A stretch of DNA of 64,000 bases from Clostridium sp. (GCA_018377235.1 JAGZZT010000002.1:124001-188000), one strand, 5' to 3'. Positions 33,836 to 43,560 are shown, counted from the first letter of the stretch. The notes: generated from the letters alone by a model not told the origin. Numbers and translations: made by a program.

Positions 33836-36283
33836 ATGAATCAAAAAGCATTAAAAACATTGGAATACTATAAAATCATCGACACTCTGGCTGAGTACGC
33901 CTCCACGGAGCCGGGAAAACGGCTCTGCAGGGAGCTTCTGCCTTCCTGCGATTATCAGGAAATTATACAGAATCAGCAGGAAACTTCCGATGCTGTAACC
34001 CGGGTGCGCCAGAAAGGAAGCATTTCCTTCGGCGGCGTAAGGGATATTACAGACTCCTTAAAGCGTCTGGAGATTGGAAGTTCCCTAAATATTACAGAGC
34101 TTTTAGCCATCAGCTCTGTACTCACAGTATCCGCCAGGGCGAAAGCCTACGGCCGCAGAGAGGAATCTGAGCTTCCTGATGATTCATTGGACGAAATGTT
34201 TCGTCTGCTGGAGCCGCTGACTCCCGTCAATACAGAAATCAAGCGGTGCATTCTCTCAGAAGACGAGGTGAGCGATGACGCCAGCCCAGGCCTCAGACAG
34301 GTTCGCCGTCAGATGAAGATCATTAACGACCGCATTCACACCCAGTTAAACTCTGTTTTAAATTCCAGCCGCACCTATCTCCAGGATGCGGTAATCACCA
34401 TGCGGGATGGCCGTTACTGTCTGCCGGTCAAAGCGGAGCACAAGAGCCAGGTTCCTGGTATGGTTCACGACCAGTCTGCCACCGGTTCCACTGTATTTAT
34501 CGAGCCCATGGCAGTCATTCGTCTGAACAATGAAATGCGCGAGCTGGAGATCCAGGAAAAACGGGAAATAGAATTCGTACTCATGGCTCTCAGTTCTCAG
34601 CTGGTTCCCTATGCGGATACGCTGACCGAAAATCTGGCTATCCTTGCAAAGCTTGATTTTATCTTTGCCAAGGCGGCTCTGTCCCGTCACTACAACTGTA
34701 CGGAGCCGAAATTTAACAATAAACGCTACATTAATATCAAGGACGGCCGTCATCCTCTGCTGGATCCGAAGAAGGTGGTTCCCATCAATATCCATCTGGG
34801 CGACAGCTTTGACCTTCTCATTGTTACAGGACCTAATACAGGCGGAAAGACGGTATCCCTGAAAACTGTGGGACTTTTCACTCTCATGGGACAGGCAGGT
34901 CTTCACATTCCAGCCTTTGACGGTTCTGAACTGGCTGTTTTTGACAATGTATTTGCCGATATTGGAGACGAACAGAGCATTGAGCAGAGTCTCAGTACTT
35001 TCTCCGCTCACATGACGAACATTGTGTCCATTCTGGGGCAGGCTGATTCCCGCTCTCTGTGTCTTTTCGATGAGCTGGGAGCCGGAACGGATCCCACCGA
35101 GGGAGCTGCTCTGGCAGTAGCTGTGCTTTCTTTCCTCCACCACATGGAATGCCGCACTATGGCCACCACCCACTACAGCGAGCTGAAGGTATTTGCCCTG
35201 ACAGAGCCAGGTGTGGAGAACGCCTGCTGCGAATTCAGCGTGGAAACTCTGCGCCCCACCTACCGGCTTCTCATTGGAATCCCCGGAAAGAGCAACGCCT
35301 TCGCCATCTCCAAGAAGCTGGGGCTTCCCGACTACATTATAGAGGACGCCAAGCGTCACATCGAAAAGGAGGACGCAGCCTTCGAGGACCTGCTGGCCAA
35401 TCTGGAGGAAAGCCGGATTACGATTGAAAAGGAGAGGGAGGAATTAAGCGCCTACAAAGCAGAGATTGCGGATCTGAAAAAACGTCTGGAACAAAAGGAA
35501 GAGCGGTTCCAGGATCAGAAAGACCGTCTTCTGGAAAAAGCCCGGACTGAGGCACAGCAAATTCTCCAGGACGCTAAGGATACAGCCGACTCCACCATCC
35601 GAAATATCAATAAGCTGGCAAATCAGTCCGGAGTGGGAAAGGAGCTGGAGGAACAGAGAAGCCGCCTGAGGAACAAGATCAAGGATGTGGACAAAAAGCT
35701 CACCTCCAAAAAGCCTCAGCCCCAGCAGAAATCCATTTCTCCGAAATCCTTAAAAATCGGCGACGGCGTAAAGGTTATTTCCATGAATTTAAAGGGAACA
35801 GTCAGCTCCCTGCCTAACGCCAAAGGCGATCTGTACGTTCAGATGGGTATTCTCAGATCCCTGGTAAACGTAAAGGATCTGGCTCTCTTAAACGAGTCCT
35901 CTATCTCCGGCCCTGGCCTGGACAGCAGCACAGGAAGCACAGGCAGCCGCAGCGCAGGAAAAAACGGCGCAAAGACTCCTGGGGCTTTCGGCAAGGGCAA
36001 GTCCTCCCAGAGCGGAATCAAGATGTCCAAGTCCTTCTCTGTCTCTCCTGAGATCAATCTCATCGGTTTGACGGTGGACGAGGCGGTTCCAGAGCTGGAC
36101 AAATATCTGGACGACGCCTATTTAGCCCATCTGCCTCAGGTACGCGTAGTCCACGGGCGCGGTACAGGCGCCCTCCGAGCCGGCGTACACAAGCACCTGA
36201 AACGCCTGAAATATGTAAAAGAATTTCATTTAGGCGAATTCGGCGAAGGAGATACCGGCGTTACCATCGTTACATTTAAATAA
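33836..36283 (+). CDS. mutS2: Endonuclease MutS2
   Basis: 815 residues from ATG 33836 (AAGGTG, 6-7 nt; a GTG at 33827 would overlap that site). MutS-like core and clamp helices come first; the ATPase has Walker A VTGPNTGGKT, Walker B LCLFDELGAGTDPTEG and the motif ATTHYSELK. A long coiled coil (about 510-640) and a KOW-like module precede the C-terminal Smr endonuclease domain (INLIGLTVDEAVPELDKYL, RVVHGRGTGALRAG). MutS2 acts in recombination control and rescues collided ribosomes in Firmicutes. A Ser/Gly-rich linker (about 685-725) lies before Smr. Confidence 0.94.
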   Translation: MNQKALKTLEYYKIIDTLAEYASTEPGKRLCRELLPSCDYQEIIQNQQETSDAVTRVRQKGSISFGGVRDITDSLKRLEIGSSLNITELLAISSVLTVSARAKAYGRREESELPDDSLDEMFRLLEPLTPVNTEIKRCILSEDEVSDDASPGLRQVRRQMKIINDRIHTQLNSVLNSSRTYLQDAVITMRDGRYCLPVKAEHKSQVPGMVHDQSATGSTVFIEPMAVIRLNNEMRELEIQEKREIEFVLMALSSQLVPYADTLTENLAILAKLDFIFAKAALSRHYNCTEPKFNNKRYINIKDGRHPLLDPKKVVPINIHLGDSFDLLIVTGPNTGGKTVSLKTVGLFTLMGQAGLHIPAFDGSELAVFDNVFADIGDEQSIEQSLSTFSAHMTNIVSILGQADSRSLCLFDELGAGTDPTEGAALAVAVLSFLHHMECRTMATTHYSELKVFALTEPGVENACCEFSVETLRPTYRLLIGIPGKSNAFAISKKLGLPDYIIEDAKRHIEKEDAAFEDLLANLEESRITIEKEREELSAYKAEIADLKKRLEQKEERFQDQKDRLLEKARTEAQQILQDAKDTADSTIRNINKLANQSGVGKELEEQRSRLRNKIKDVDKKLTSKKPQPQQKSISPKSLKIGDGVKVISMNLKGTVSSLPNAKGDLYVQMGILRSLVNVKDLALLNESSISGPGLDSSTGSTGSRSAGKNGAKTPGAFGKGKSSQSGIKMSKSFSVSPEINLIGLTVDEAVPELDKYLDDAYLAHLPQVRVVHGRGTGALRAGVHKHLKRLKYVKEFHLGEFGEGDTGVTIVTFK

Positions 36284-36369
36284 TTGAATCAATGGGCGTA
36301 AACAAACGTATAAGGACTGCATCGCCCTCACAGCAGGGCGCAGTCCCGCATCAGGGAGAAAGGAGCGTC

Positions 36370-37083
36370 ATGGCTGAAAAACAGAAAATACTGATTGTAG
36401 ACGACGATGAAAATATTGCAGAGCTTATCTCTCTGTATCTGACAAAAGAATGCTACGAGACAAAAATTGTAGGAGACGGTGAGGAAGCCCTGGCCGTTTT
36501 TCCTGTCTTTAAACCGAATCTGGTACTCTTAGATCTAATGCTTCCAGGAATCGACGGCTACCAGGTCTGCCGGGAACTTAGGACTTCCTCTCAGGTTCCT
36601 ATTATCATGCTTTCTGCCAAGGGAGAGATTTTTGATAAGGTACTGGGGCTGGAGCTGGGGGCCGATGATTACATGATCAAGCCCTTTGATTCCAAGGAGC
36701 TGGTAGCCAGGGTTAAAGCGGTGCTCCGCCGTTACCAGACTGTGCCTCAGACGCCGGAACCGGCTGGTTCTGACCAGAAAGGACAATATGTAGAATTTCC
36801 AGACTTAATTGTAAACCTGACGAATTACTCCGTCATCTACAACGGACATTCCATTGAAATGCCTCCCAAGGAGCTGGAGCTGTTATACTTTCTCGCCTCC
36901 TCTCCCAACCAGGTATTTACCAGGGAACAGCTGTTAGACCATATTTGGGGATATGAGTACATCGGAGATACCAGAACGGTGGACGTCCATATTAAACGGC
37001 TTCGAGAAAAGATCAAGGATCACGAAAAATGGGCGCTGACTACTGTCTGGGGGATAGGCTACAAGTTTGAGGTAAAGAGGTAA
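36370..37083 (+). CDS. OmpR/PhoB-family response regulator
   Basis: 237 residues from ATG 36370 (AAAGGAG, 5 nt). The receiver domain has the acidic pair VDDDEN, phospho-Asp in LVLLDLMLPGIDGY, the switch Ser/Thr in IIMLSAKGE and Lys in MIKPFDSKEL. The C-terminal winged helix is REQLLDHIWGYEYIGDTRTVDVHIKRLREKI. It is 4 bases upstream of the sensor kinase, with which it forms a pair. It resembles Firmicute PhoP/ResD-type regulators. The signal is unknown. Confidence 0.93.
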   Translation: MAEKQKILIVDDDENIAELISLYLTKECYETKIVGDGEEALAVFPVFKPNLVLLDLMLPGIDGYQVCRELRTSSQVPIIMLSAKGEIFDKVLGLELGADDYMIKPFDSKELVARVKAVLRRYQTVPQTPEPAGSDQKGQYVEFPDLIVNLTNYSVIYNGHSIEMPPKELELLYFLASSPNQVFTREQLLDHIWGYEYIGDTRTVDVHIKRLREKIKDHEKWALTTVWGIGYKFEVKR

Positions 37084-37087
37084 CGCC

Positions 37088-38491
37088 ATGATCCACTCTC
37101 TCTACTACAAATTTATCCTGGGCTATCTCCTGTTCGGACTTCTGGGGTTTATTGCCATCGCCACTCTCTCCTCCGATATGACCTACGATTACCTGGTGAA
37201 GCAGAGGGCAGAAGCGCTTTATGACGAAGCCAATCTGATCGCAGAAAACTGCAGTGATATTTACCAGGGAAAGAGTCTGGATCCCGATATGGTAAAACCC
37301 CAGATTGACGCCATGGCCTCCTACCTTCAGTCTTCTATCTGGATTGTCAATCATGATGGAAAGGTCACAGTAGACAGCCAGAACCGCCTGACCGGCAAAA
37401 TCATCGACAGCTTCGATCCTACGGCAGGCGGAAATCGTCCCTATTCCATTGGAACCTACTATGGGCAGTTTTCTTCCGATGTACTGTCCGTATCAGCTCC
37501 CATTACAGGAAATTTTAATACCTATGGCTACATTGTAATCCACCTTCCTATGAAGCTGATTACAGAGGAGCAGAACGGCATTTTAAACATTATGTATGTT
37601 ACGGCGGCCATCCTGTTTGGGCTGTCCCTGATTATTCTGCTGTTTTTTACAAAAACCGTGTATTTCCCTCTGAAAAAAATCACCTACGCAGCCACAGAGT
37701 ACGCGGCAGGCAATCTGTCCTACAGTATCCGTCTTCACACCCAGGACGAGATGGGATATCTGGCCAATACTTTGAATTACATGGCTATGGAGCTGAATAA
37801 AATGGAGGAATATCAGCACAAATTTATTGCCAACGTGTCCCATGACTTCCGTTCTCCGCTCACATCCATCAAAGGATATCTGGAAGCCATTATTGACGGT
37901 ACGATTCCGCCGGAGTTATATGAAAAATACTTAAATATCGTCATTGCTGAGACGGAGCGTCTCAATAAGCTGACTCAGGGAATGCTGACTTTGAACTCCC
38001 TGGACAGCAAAGGCTTCCTTACCAGGACGAACTTTGATATTAACCGGGTTATCAAGGATACGGCTGCAGCTTTCGAGGGAACCTGCAATGCCAGAGGCAT
38101 TACCTTTGATCTGACCTTTAATGATTCTATCCAGATGGTATATGCGGATCTTGGAAAAATCCAGCAGGTCCTCTACAACCTGATTGACAACGCCATCAAA
38201 TTCAGCTACGAAAACTCTGTAATCTACCTGCAGGCATCGGAAAAACATGAGAAAATTTTCGTCTCTGTAAAAGACACCGGAGCAGGCATCCCAAAAGACA
38301 GCATTAAAAAAATCTGGGAACGGTTCTATAAAAGCGATCCCTCCCGCGGGAAGGATAAGAAGGGAACCGGACTTGGACTTGCCATTGTAAAAGAAATCAT
38401 TCAGGCCCACGATGAAAATATCGACGTAGTAAGCACGGAAGGCGTGGGGACAGAATTTATCTTCAGCCTGCCGAAGGCTAACAGCTTTTAG
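37088..38491 (+). CDS. Membrane sensor histidine kinase
   Basis: 467 residues. Two membrane helices (about 8-28 and 165-187) bracket an extracellular sensor domain (SSIWIVNHDGKVTVDSQNR, Cache/PAS-like). A HAMP region (PLKKITYAATEYAAGNLSY) leads to the H-box FIANVSHDFRSPLTSIKGYL, with Phe-Arg-Ser in place of the usual Leu-Arg-Thr, and the ATPase domain with N-box NLIDNAIKFS, DTGAGIP and GTGLGLAIVKEI. AGAGG precedes ATG 37088. Partner of the upstream response regulator, in the PhoR/ResE/VicK group. Confidence 0.93.
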   Translation: MIHSLYYKFILGYLLFGLLGFIAIATLSSDMTYDYLVKQRAEALYDEANLIAENCSDIYQGKSLDPDMVKPQIDAMASYLQSSIWIVNHDGKVTVDSQNRLTGKIIDSFDPTAGGNRPYSIGTYYGQFSSDVLSVSAPITGNFNTYGYIVIHLPMKLITEEQNGILNIMYVTAAILFGLSLIILLFFTKTVYFPLKKITYAATEYAAGNLSYSIRLHTQDEMGYLANTLNYMAMELNKMEEYQHKFIANVSHDFRSPLTSIKGYLEAIIDGTIPPELYEKYLNIVIAETERLNKLTQGMLTLNSLDSKGFLTRTNFDINRVIKDTAAAFEGTCNARGITFDLTFNDSIQMVYADLGKIQQVLYNLIDNAIKFSYENSVIYLQASEKHEKIFVSVKDTGAGIPKDSIKKIWERFYKSDPSRGKDKKGTGLGLAIVKEIIQAHDENIDVVSTEGVGTEFIFSLPKANSF

Positions 38492-38525
38492 AGGGGAAAT
38501 CGGAAAAATTCAGAACTCAGAAAAC

Positions 38526-38582
38526 GAAGAAGGGAAAGTTTTACGCGCTCCACTTAAAGTCGCTGTAAAACTTTCCCTCTTC
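38526..38582. terminator. Hairpin terminator with conserved 20-nt loop (copy 1)
   Basis: gaagaagggaaagttttac (38526-38544) pairs with gtaaaactttccctcttc (38565-38582). The 20-nt loop gcgctccacttaaagtcgct is nearly identical in the hairpins at 46459-46515 and 48994-49045 although their stems differ. It lies 35 bases after the histidine kinase stop and probably ends that transcript. Confidence 0.7.
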
Positions 38583-38710
38583 TGCAAACCTGACCATTTC
38601 TGATAAAATAAGCAGTTTTGCTGTCAATAGCTTATCGCAGCTGCGAAAAACATATGCCACCCCCCCGCAGGAAGAAAAGAAATTTTCCCACGCGTATATC
38701 CCTGCCTATC

Positions 38711-40066
38711 TTACTCCTCTTCCTCTGGAAGCTCGTAGCTCTTCTCTACTTTAACTTTTCCGCTTCTAAAACGGACACTTCCAAATACGAAGGCAAAAGC
38801 TACTACAGCCAGGTTGGCTGCCAGAAGCTTAACTGGAAGCTCTAAGGATGAAGTTACTCCTGAAACTATTACTACAATTAAATCCAGCACGCCGATTGCC
38901 AGCAGCATATTATCCTTCACATGGAAGCTGGATTTCTTCCACGCGTCCGGCAGAACCTTAGGCATCCGAAGCAGACTTAAAATAATCATGGCCTTTGTGA
39001 TAGAACCTACTGTAATCGTAATATCGCTGATAATACCGATATCGAAGTTAAACATAATCGGTACAAAACCGATGACATAATAAATTCCCAGCAGAATGAT
39101 CGGTGTTCTGAACTTAGGATGAAGTCTTGCCAGAGCCGATGGATACCAGCCATCGTTGCAGGCCTGCATTAACGGCTTGGTACAGGAAGCGATAGAGCTG
39201 TTCAATGTGGTGAGCAGGGCCATCCATGCACCGCCAATCATGAACAAGTAATATAATGGTTTGGAAAGCACGGCCTCAGCCACTACATTCAAGGGCTGAC
39301 CAGCTACCTGATCTACAGGGAGTACTCCTGCTGCCACTATGCCCATTAAGCCATAAAAGGCTGCGATGCCCAGTGTGGAAAACAGCATAACCCGCGGAAT
39401 ATCTCTGGTAGGATTTTTTGCCTCCGCACTCATCTGAGTCACATACTGCGCGCCATCGCAGGTATAACTCATAAGAACTGCCGCGCTCCACAATCCAGGA
39501 AGACCGTTGGGCATAAAGGTGGACGGCTCAAAATAATTGGGATCCAGGTTGGCAAGACCTACTCCTGTAAACACAGTCAGAGCAATCACCAGGAGAATTA
39601 CCGCCGCTCCCTGAATTTTAGCAAAGGCATTGACGCCGAACACATTGGTTACAAACAGAATCGTCAGCACGCTGAGGGCAATGGCCTTTCTGGTCAGCCA
39701 CGGCAGAAACGGCATGGCATAATCGGCAAAAGACAAGGCGTACATGGCCAGAGTCACGCTGGTGAGCAGGGAAATCATGGAATACGTTCCCGTCCATCTG
39801 GGGCCTAAAAAGGTACCTACCATGGAATAGTCACCGCCTCTGTACCTGGCCACAGAATTCAGAAAAATCTGCGGCGAACGGGACAGCAGTGCAATAAAGC
39901 CGCCTATCATAAATGCAATAAAAATGGAACGGCCGGTGCGTTCGATTCCGATTCCTGTCAGAGACATGATTCCAGATCCGATAATGGAACCTACACCGAT
40001 TGCCATCAAATCCCAGAATCCCAGAACACGTTTCAGATCCTTCGTGGATGTTAACTGCTTTGACAT
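38711..40066 (-). CDS. APC-superfamily amino-acid permease
   Basis: 451 residues with about twelve membrane helices. The first helix has the APC glycine-rich signature IGVGSIIGSGIMSLTGIGIE that forms the substrate site; SAEAKNPTRDIPRVMLFS follows helix 6 as usual. The C-terminus is acidic (ELPEEEE). It is 37 bases downstream of the M20 amidohydrolase gene, suggesting import of the amino acid or peptide derivative that the hydrolase processes. AAAGGAG precedes ATG. Substrate not deducible. Confidence 0.92.
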   Translation of the reverse strand: MSKQLTSTKDLKRVLGFWDLMAIGVGSIIGSGIMSLTGIGIERTGRSIFIAFMIGGFIALLSRSPQIFLNSVARYRGGDYSMVGTFLGPRWTGTYSMISLLTSVTLAMYALSFADYAMPFLPWLTRKAIALSVLTILFVTNVFGVNAFAKIQGAAVILLVIALTVFTGVGLANLDPNYFEPSTFMPNGLPGLWSAAVLMSYTCDGAQYVTQMSAEAKNPTRDIPRVMLFSTLGIAAFYGLMGIVAAGVLPVDQVAGQPLNVVAEAVLSKPLYYLFMIGGAWMALLTTLNSSIASCTKPLMQACNDGWYPSALARLHPKFRTPIILLGIYYVIGFVPIMFNFDIGIISDITITVGSITKAMIILSLLRMPKVLPDAWKKSSFHVKDNMLLAIGVLDLIVVIVSGVTSSLELPVKLLAANLAVVAFAFVFGSVRFRSGKVKVEKSYELPEEEE

Positions 40067-40103
40067 AGTCTGACTCTCCTTTCCCCCTGTTCAGGGCATT
40101 CCC

Positions 40104-41327
40104 CTACTCTCTGAAATTACTTGCAAATTCAGCCTGAATCAGTTCAAGCTCCTCCTTATTTCCCCCAATCCTGAGTCCCGTAAGGGCCATCAGCTTACCT
40201 GCCAGAATGCTCTGGTCAATGGGATACTCATTTCCCGTAATACATGCTGTCTCATCAGCGTGGCCTACCGGGGCAGGCTCTCCGTCCGGCACAATAGGGA
40301 AGGTAATCTCCACAGTCGGAATTTTGTAGGCTACGCATCCCAGATCCGAGGAAGCCTTGGGCAGGTTTCCAAATGTAAAGCGGGAGCTGTCGATTCCCAG
40401 ATCCGACGCATACTGAGCCGCTTTGTGGTACAGAGTCGGAACCGGCGTCGCACAGTACCAGGGAGCATCCCATCGGTAAACAGGAGTCGTGTCTGTCATC
40501 AGAGCTGCGCCCTTTATTACATTATCCACCCGCTTCATAAGAGAATTCAGCTCTGCAGAATCATTGGTACGCAGTTCTACGTTTAAGGTGGCCAGATCCG
40601 GAACCGAATTGGCCGCTGTGCCTCCCTTTGAGATAATATAGTGAATCCGGTTGGTTTCCGGCATATGTTCTCTTAAAAATTCCAGGCCCATAGTAGTCAG
40701 AATTACTGCGTCCAGGGCGCTTCTGCCCTTTTCAGGAGAGGAAGACGCATGGGCAGCACGCCCTTTAAAGGTCACCCAGTTGTCATGGGTAGGCCACACA
40801 ATCGCCTTGCCCGTCACTTCAGATCCCCAGTCAGATCCATAGTGGCTGGCCAGCACTAAATCTACCTCGTCCATATAGCCGCCTTCTAATATATAGTGCT
40901 TCGAACCTTCCAGCTCCTCCGCAGGCGTTCCGTAGACAATCACCGTTCCCTTCTCCTGAAAAGCCTCCTTAAGACCCAGAGCCGCCGCAAAGCCAGCAGA
41001 AGAAATCAGGTTATGGCCACAGGCATGGCCATTTGGGAGAGCATCGTACTCTAACAGAACGCCGATAACAGGACCGGCCTCTCTTCCGTTAAACACAGCC
41101 TTAAAGGCTGTCGGCATATCGATCTCCTGGTCAAATTTCGGGTGTCTTCCAGTCAGTCCCCTCTGTACCTCAAATCCCTCCCGCTCCAGCTCATTCATCA
41201 GAAGCAGAGAGGAATCAAATTCTTCCCAGCCTACCTCCTTAAATTCCCAGATCCGTCTGGCGATCCGGTGAAGCTTCTCTCTGCTTCTGTCAATGGCTTC
41301 CATCATTCTTGTCTCCTCTGGGTTCAT
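40104..41327 (-). CDS. M20-family amidohydrolase (AbgB-like)
   Basis: 407 residues from ATG 41327, chosen for AAAGGAGG 9 nt upstream; a longer frame reaches 41387 without a site. Metal-binding motifs of M20D peptidases are seen: VLLEYDALPNGHACGHNL, YGTPAEELEGSK and LASHYGSDW; the dimerisation insert begins VTFKGRAAHASSSPEKGRSALDAV. AbgB-type enzymes cleave p-aminobenzoyl-glutamate or other N-acyl amino acids. Co-transcribed with the permease at 38711. No signal peptide, so cytoplasmic. Confidence 0.9.
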   Translation of the reverse strand: MNPEETRMMEAIDRSREKLHRIARRIWEFKEVGWEEFDSSLLLMNELEREGFEVQRGLTGRHPKFDQEIDMPTAFKAVFNGREAGPVIGVLLEYDALPNGHACGHNLISSAGFAAALGLKEAFQEKGTVIVYGTPAEELEGSKHYILEGGYMDEVDLVLASHYGSDWGSEVTGKAIVWPTHDNWVTFKGRAAHASSSPEKGRSALDAVILTTMGLEFLREHMPETNRIHYIISKGGTAANSVPDLATLNVELRTNDSAELNSLMKRVDNVIKGAALMTDTTPVYRWDAPWYCATPVPTLYHKAAQYASDLGIDSSRFTFGNLPKASSDLGCVAYKIPTVEITFPIVPDGEPAPVGHADETACITGNEYPIDQSILAGKLMALTGLRIGGNKEELELIQAEFASNFRE

Positions 41328-41462
41328 ACACTTATTCCTCCTTTTTATTTTTTTATATCGTTCTTTTTCTCTTCTGTTCTCTATCATACTGATCCTCCGT
41401 TAAAAAACCGTCAACTCTTCTATGAATTTAAAGAAAAATAAAATATTTTATTTTCAAATAAC

Positions 41463-41513
41463 AAAAAAATCAGGTCAATACCCTTTTAAATTAAGAATTT
41501 TTTTGACCTGATT
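41463..41513 (-). terminator. Terminator of the SARP-like regulator gene
   Basis: aatcaggtca (near 41468-41476) pairs with tgacctgatt (41504-41513). Read on the minus strand the stem is followed by a T7 run, 40 bases after the stop at 41554. Confidence 0.7.
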
Positions 41514-41553
41514 CCTGTGTTGTTAAAGTATTTTATTATGCTTTTTTTATATT

Positions 41554-43500
41554 CTATCCTTTTTTTAACGCTTCCAGCTCCAGCCGTGCGCAGACAGCCT
41601 CTGCCTGCTGCCGTTCTGAGCTTCTTTCATAGTGATAAAGGGCAGTGCGCAGTTCTCCCGCTTTTTCATACCAATGAGCCGCCACTGTATGCCAGAGACG
41701 TTTCTTTCCCTGAGACAGCTGGCTGTATACGTAATCCCTGTAATATTGATGGGTAAATTGATAAAAAATTCTGGTTTCCTTCTCTGTTTCCGTCACAAGT
41801 CCCGCTCTCATCAAATGTTCCAGCTCCTCCACCAGATCCAGAGACTCTGACTTCGTTAAAAGCGCCAGCGGTTCCAGCTCCCCCTCTTCTCCGCAGACAG
41901 AAAGAGCCTCCAGTGTTCTCCTCTGTCTCTCAGAAAGCCGCTCCAGGCGCAGCTGAATCATCATATCGATTCTCGAAGGGTTCTCCTGGCCATCTCCGCA
42001 CTTCTGACCAGAGCGGCTTAAAAGATCCATTAAAGCCAATGGATTTCCCTCCGTCCGCAAAAACAATTCCCGTCCTCCGTTCTCCCCTGCCAGCTTTTTA
42101 AAGGGATCTCGCTTCATAAGCTCCCCCATCTCCTCCTCTGTAAAGCAGGACAGATGAATCGTGGTGACAAGGGCTCTTTCATTCAGAGCCAGAAGCAGGT
42201 CCCGCACCGCCTGCTTTCCGTCTGTACGGCAGGCAGCTGTCAGAAACAGCCGTTCGTTTCCCAGTTCCACCATCATCCTCTGCAGTAATCTCCTGCTTAC
42301 AGAATCCATCCAGTGAAGGCTGTCAATGTATAAAAGAATCTTTCTCTGAGATGCCAGATCCCGGAACAAATTCAAAATCTCCGCCTCCAGAATGGCAATG
42401 CTCTGTGCTTTCACGCTGCTATTGGAAAAGAAAGCATTCTTTTCATCTGCATTCACCCTCCGCTCTTCTCCTGAAAGCATTCTGCGAATCAGCCGCTCCT
42501 CCTCTCCTGACAGTGAAATTTTGTGCTTTGCATGAAGCCGTTCCAGACATTGAAAGCAGTCTCTCAAAGCCCGCAGAGGAACATCCGACTCTGCTCCATA
42601 GCAGTTAGCGTAGAGCTCAAGCGCCTCTCCCTTGTGATCCATTTCAAAAATCTGCCGCATCAGGGCTGTCTTTCCCACGCCCACCTCGCCTTCTATGATC
42701 ACAGACTTCGTGTCCTCATCATTCAAAAACAAAAAAATCTGCTCATCAATCGTCTGTATCTCTGCCAGACGGCCGAAAAACTCTTTCCTGGGCTTTTTAC
42801 TTCTTAGAGAAGAAACCTCTTTTCTGTGAAGCAGAGTCTGAAACAGAACCACAGCCTGGTGGGACGGCTCTTCGTCCAAATCTTCCCTCAGCCGGCGGAT
42901 ATACTCCTGATACAGCTTCGCTCCCCAGTCATATTTTTCTGCCTGCCCGTAAAGCCGCATCCCCGTCAAGACCATCTCCTCATCCCATGGACTCCAATGT
43001 TTCCATGTGTCGATTAAGAGACGAAGCCTCTCCGGATTCCGTGCTGCGGACGGTTCCTCCAGCTGTGCCTTAATCTCTCTCAAAATTCTGGCAATCTGCT
43101 GATTTCTCTTCTCCTCCACCCACTCCTCAAACTCCGGACAGTCCTTCAGATAAAAAAAATCCAGGAATCGCTCCTGGCAAAGGGAAAAATCCCGATCCGG
43201 CATATCCCAGTCTGTCCTGATCTCCACTCTCTGATTCAGTTTTAAATCGTTCCTGCCCTGCAGGACAATCAGCTCCTCCCCCAGAAGCTTTCTAAGCTGA
43301 AACAGAGCCTGTCTCAGATTTTTCCGGCCGGAAGCCTCGTCCCCTGCCCCCCAGAAGAGAGAAACCAGTTCATCCCGGTTCGTATGCTTTTCCACGCATA
43401 GGTAATAAAAAATCCCCTCTGCCTTTCTGTAAGGAAACCGAACTGGCTCCTGATCCCTAAAAACCCCTGGTATCCCCAAAAGCGTCACTTCATATTCCAA
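41554..43500 (-). CDS. SARP/BTAD-type regulator with AAA ATPase domain
   Basis: 648 residues from TTG 43500 (GGGAGG, 8 nt). The N-terminus is a winged helix of the SARP type (RKAEGIFYYLCVEKHTNRDELVSLFW, RKNLRQALFQLRKLLG), followed by a BTAD helical domain to about residue 215 (YIRRLREDLDEEPSHQAVVLF). A STAND/AAA ATPase then shows Walker A IIEGEVGVGKTAL and Walker B ILLYIDSLHWMDS. No C-terminal LuxR helix. Such one-component regulators are best known in actinomycetes, with shorter sets in Lachnospiraceae. It may control the M20/permease operon immediately downstream, but that is inference from position. Confidence 0.82.
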   Translation of the reverse strand: MEYEVTLLGIPGVFRDQEPVRFPYRKAEGIFYYLCVEKHTNRDELVSLFWGAGDEASGRKNLRQALFQLRKLLGEELIVLQGRNDLKLNQRVEIRTDWDMPDRDFSLCQERFLDFFYLKDCPEFEEWVEEKRNQQIARILREIKAQLEEPSAARNPERLRLLIDTWKHWSPWDEEMVLTGMRLYGQAEKYDWGAKLYQEYIRRLREDLDEEPSHQAVVLFQTLLHRKEVSSLRSKKPRKEFFGRLAEIQTIDEQIFLFLNDEDTKSVIIEGEVGVGKTALMRQIFEMDHKGEALELYANCYGAESDVPLRALRDCFQCLERLHAKHKISLSGEEERLIRRMLSGEERRVNADEKNAFFSNSSVKAQSIAILEAEILNLFRDLASQRKILLYIDSLHWMDSVSRRLLQRMMVELGNERLFLTAACRTDGKQAVRDLLLALNERALVTTIHLSCFTEEEMGELMKRDPFKKLAGENGGRELFLRTEGNPLALMDLLSRSGQKCGDGQENPSRIDMMIQLRLERLSERQRRTLEALSVCGEEGELEPLALLTKSESLDLVEELEHLMRAGLVTETEKETRIFYQFTHQYYRDYVYSQLSQGKKRLWHTVAAHWYEKAGELRTALYHYERSSERQQAEAVCARLELEALKKG

Positions 43501-43560
43501 TACATACCCCTCCCATTGCCCTGCCCGCCTTATACAGCAGGCAGAGACTCTTATGGGAAT

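Noticed and set aside
34358..35359. 333-codon frame antisense to mutS2
   Set aside because: Lies fully inside mutS2, whose motifs are unambiguous; no ribosome site or family features.
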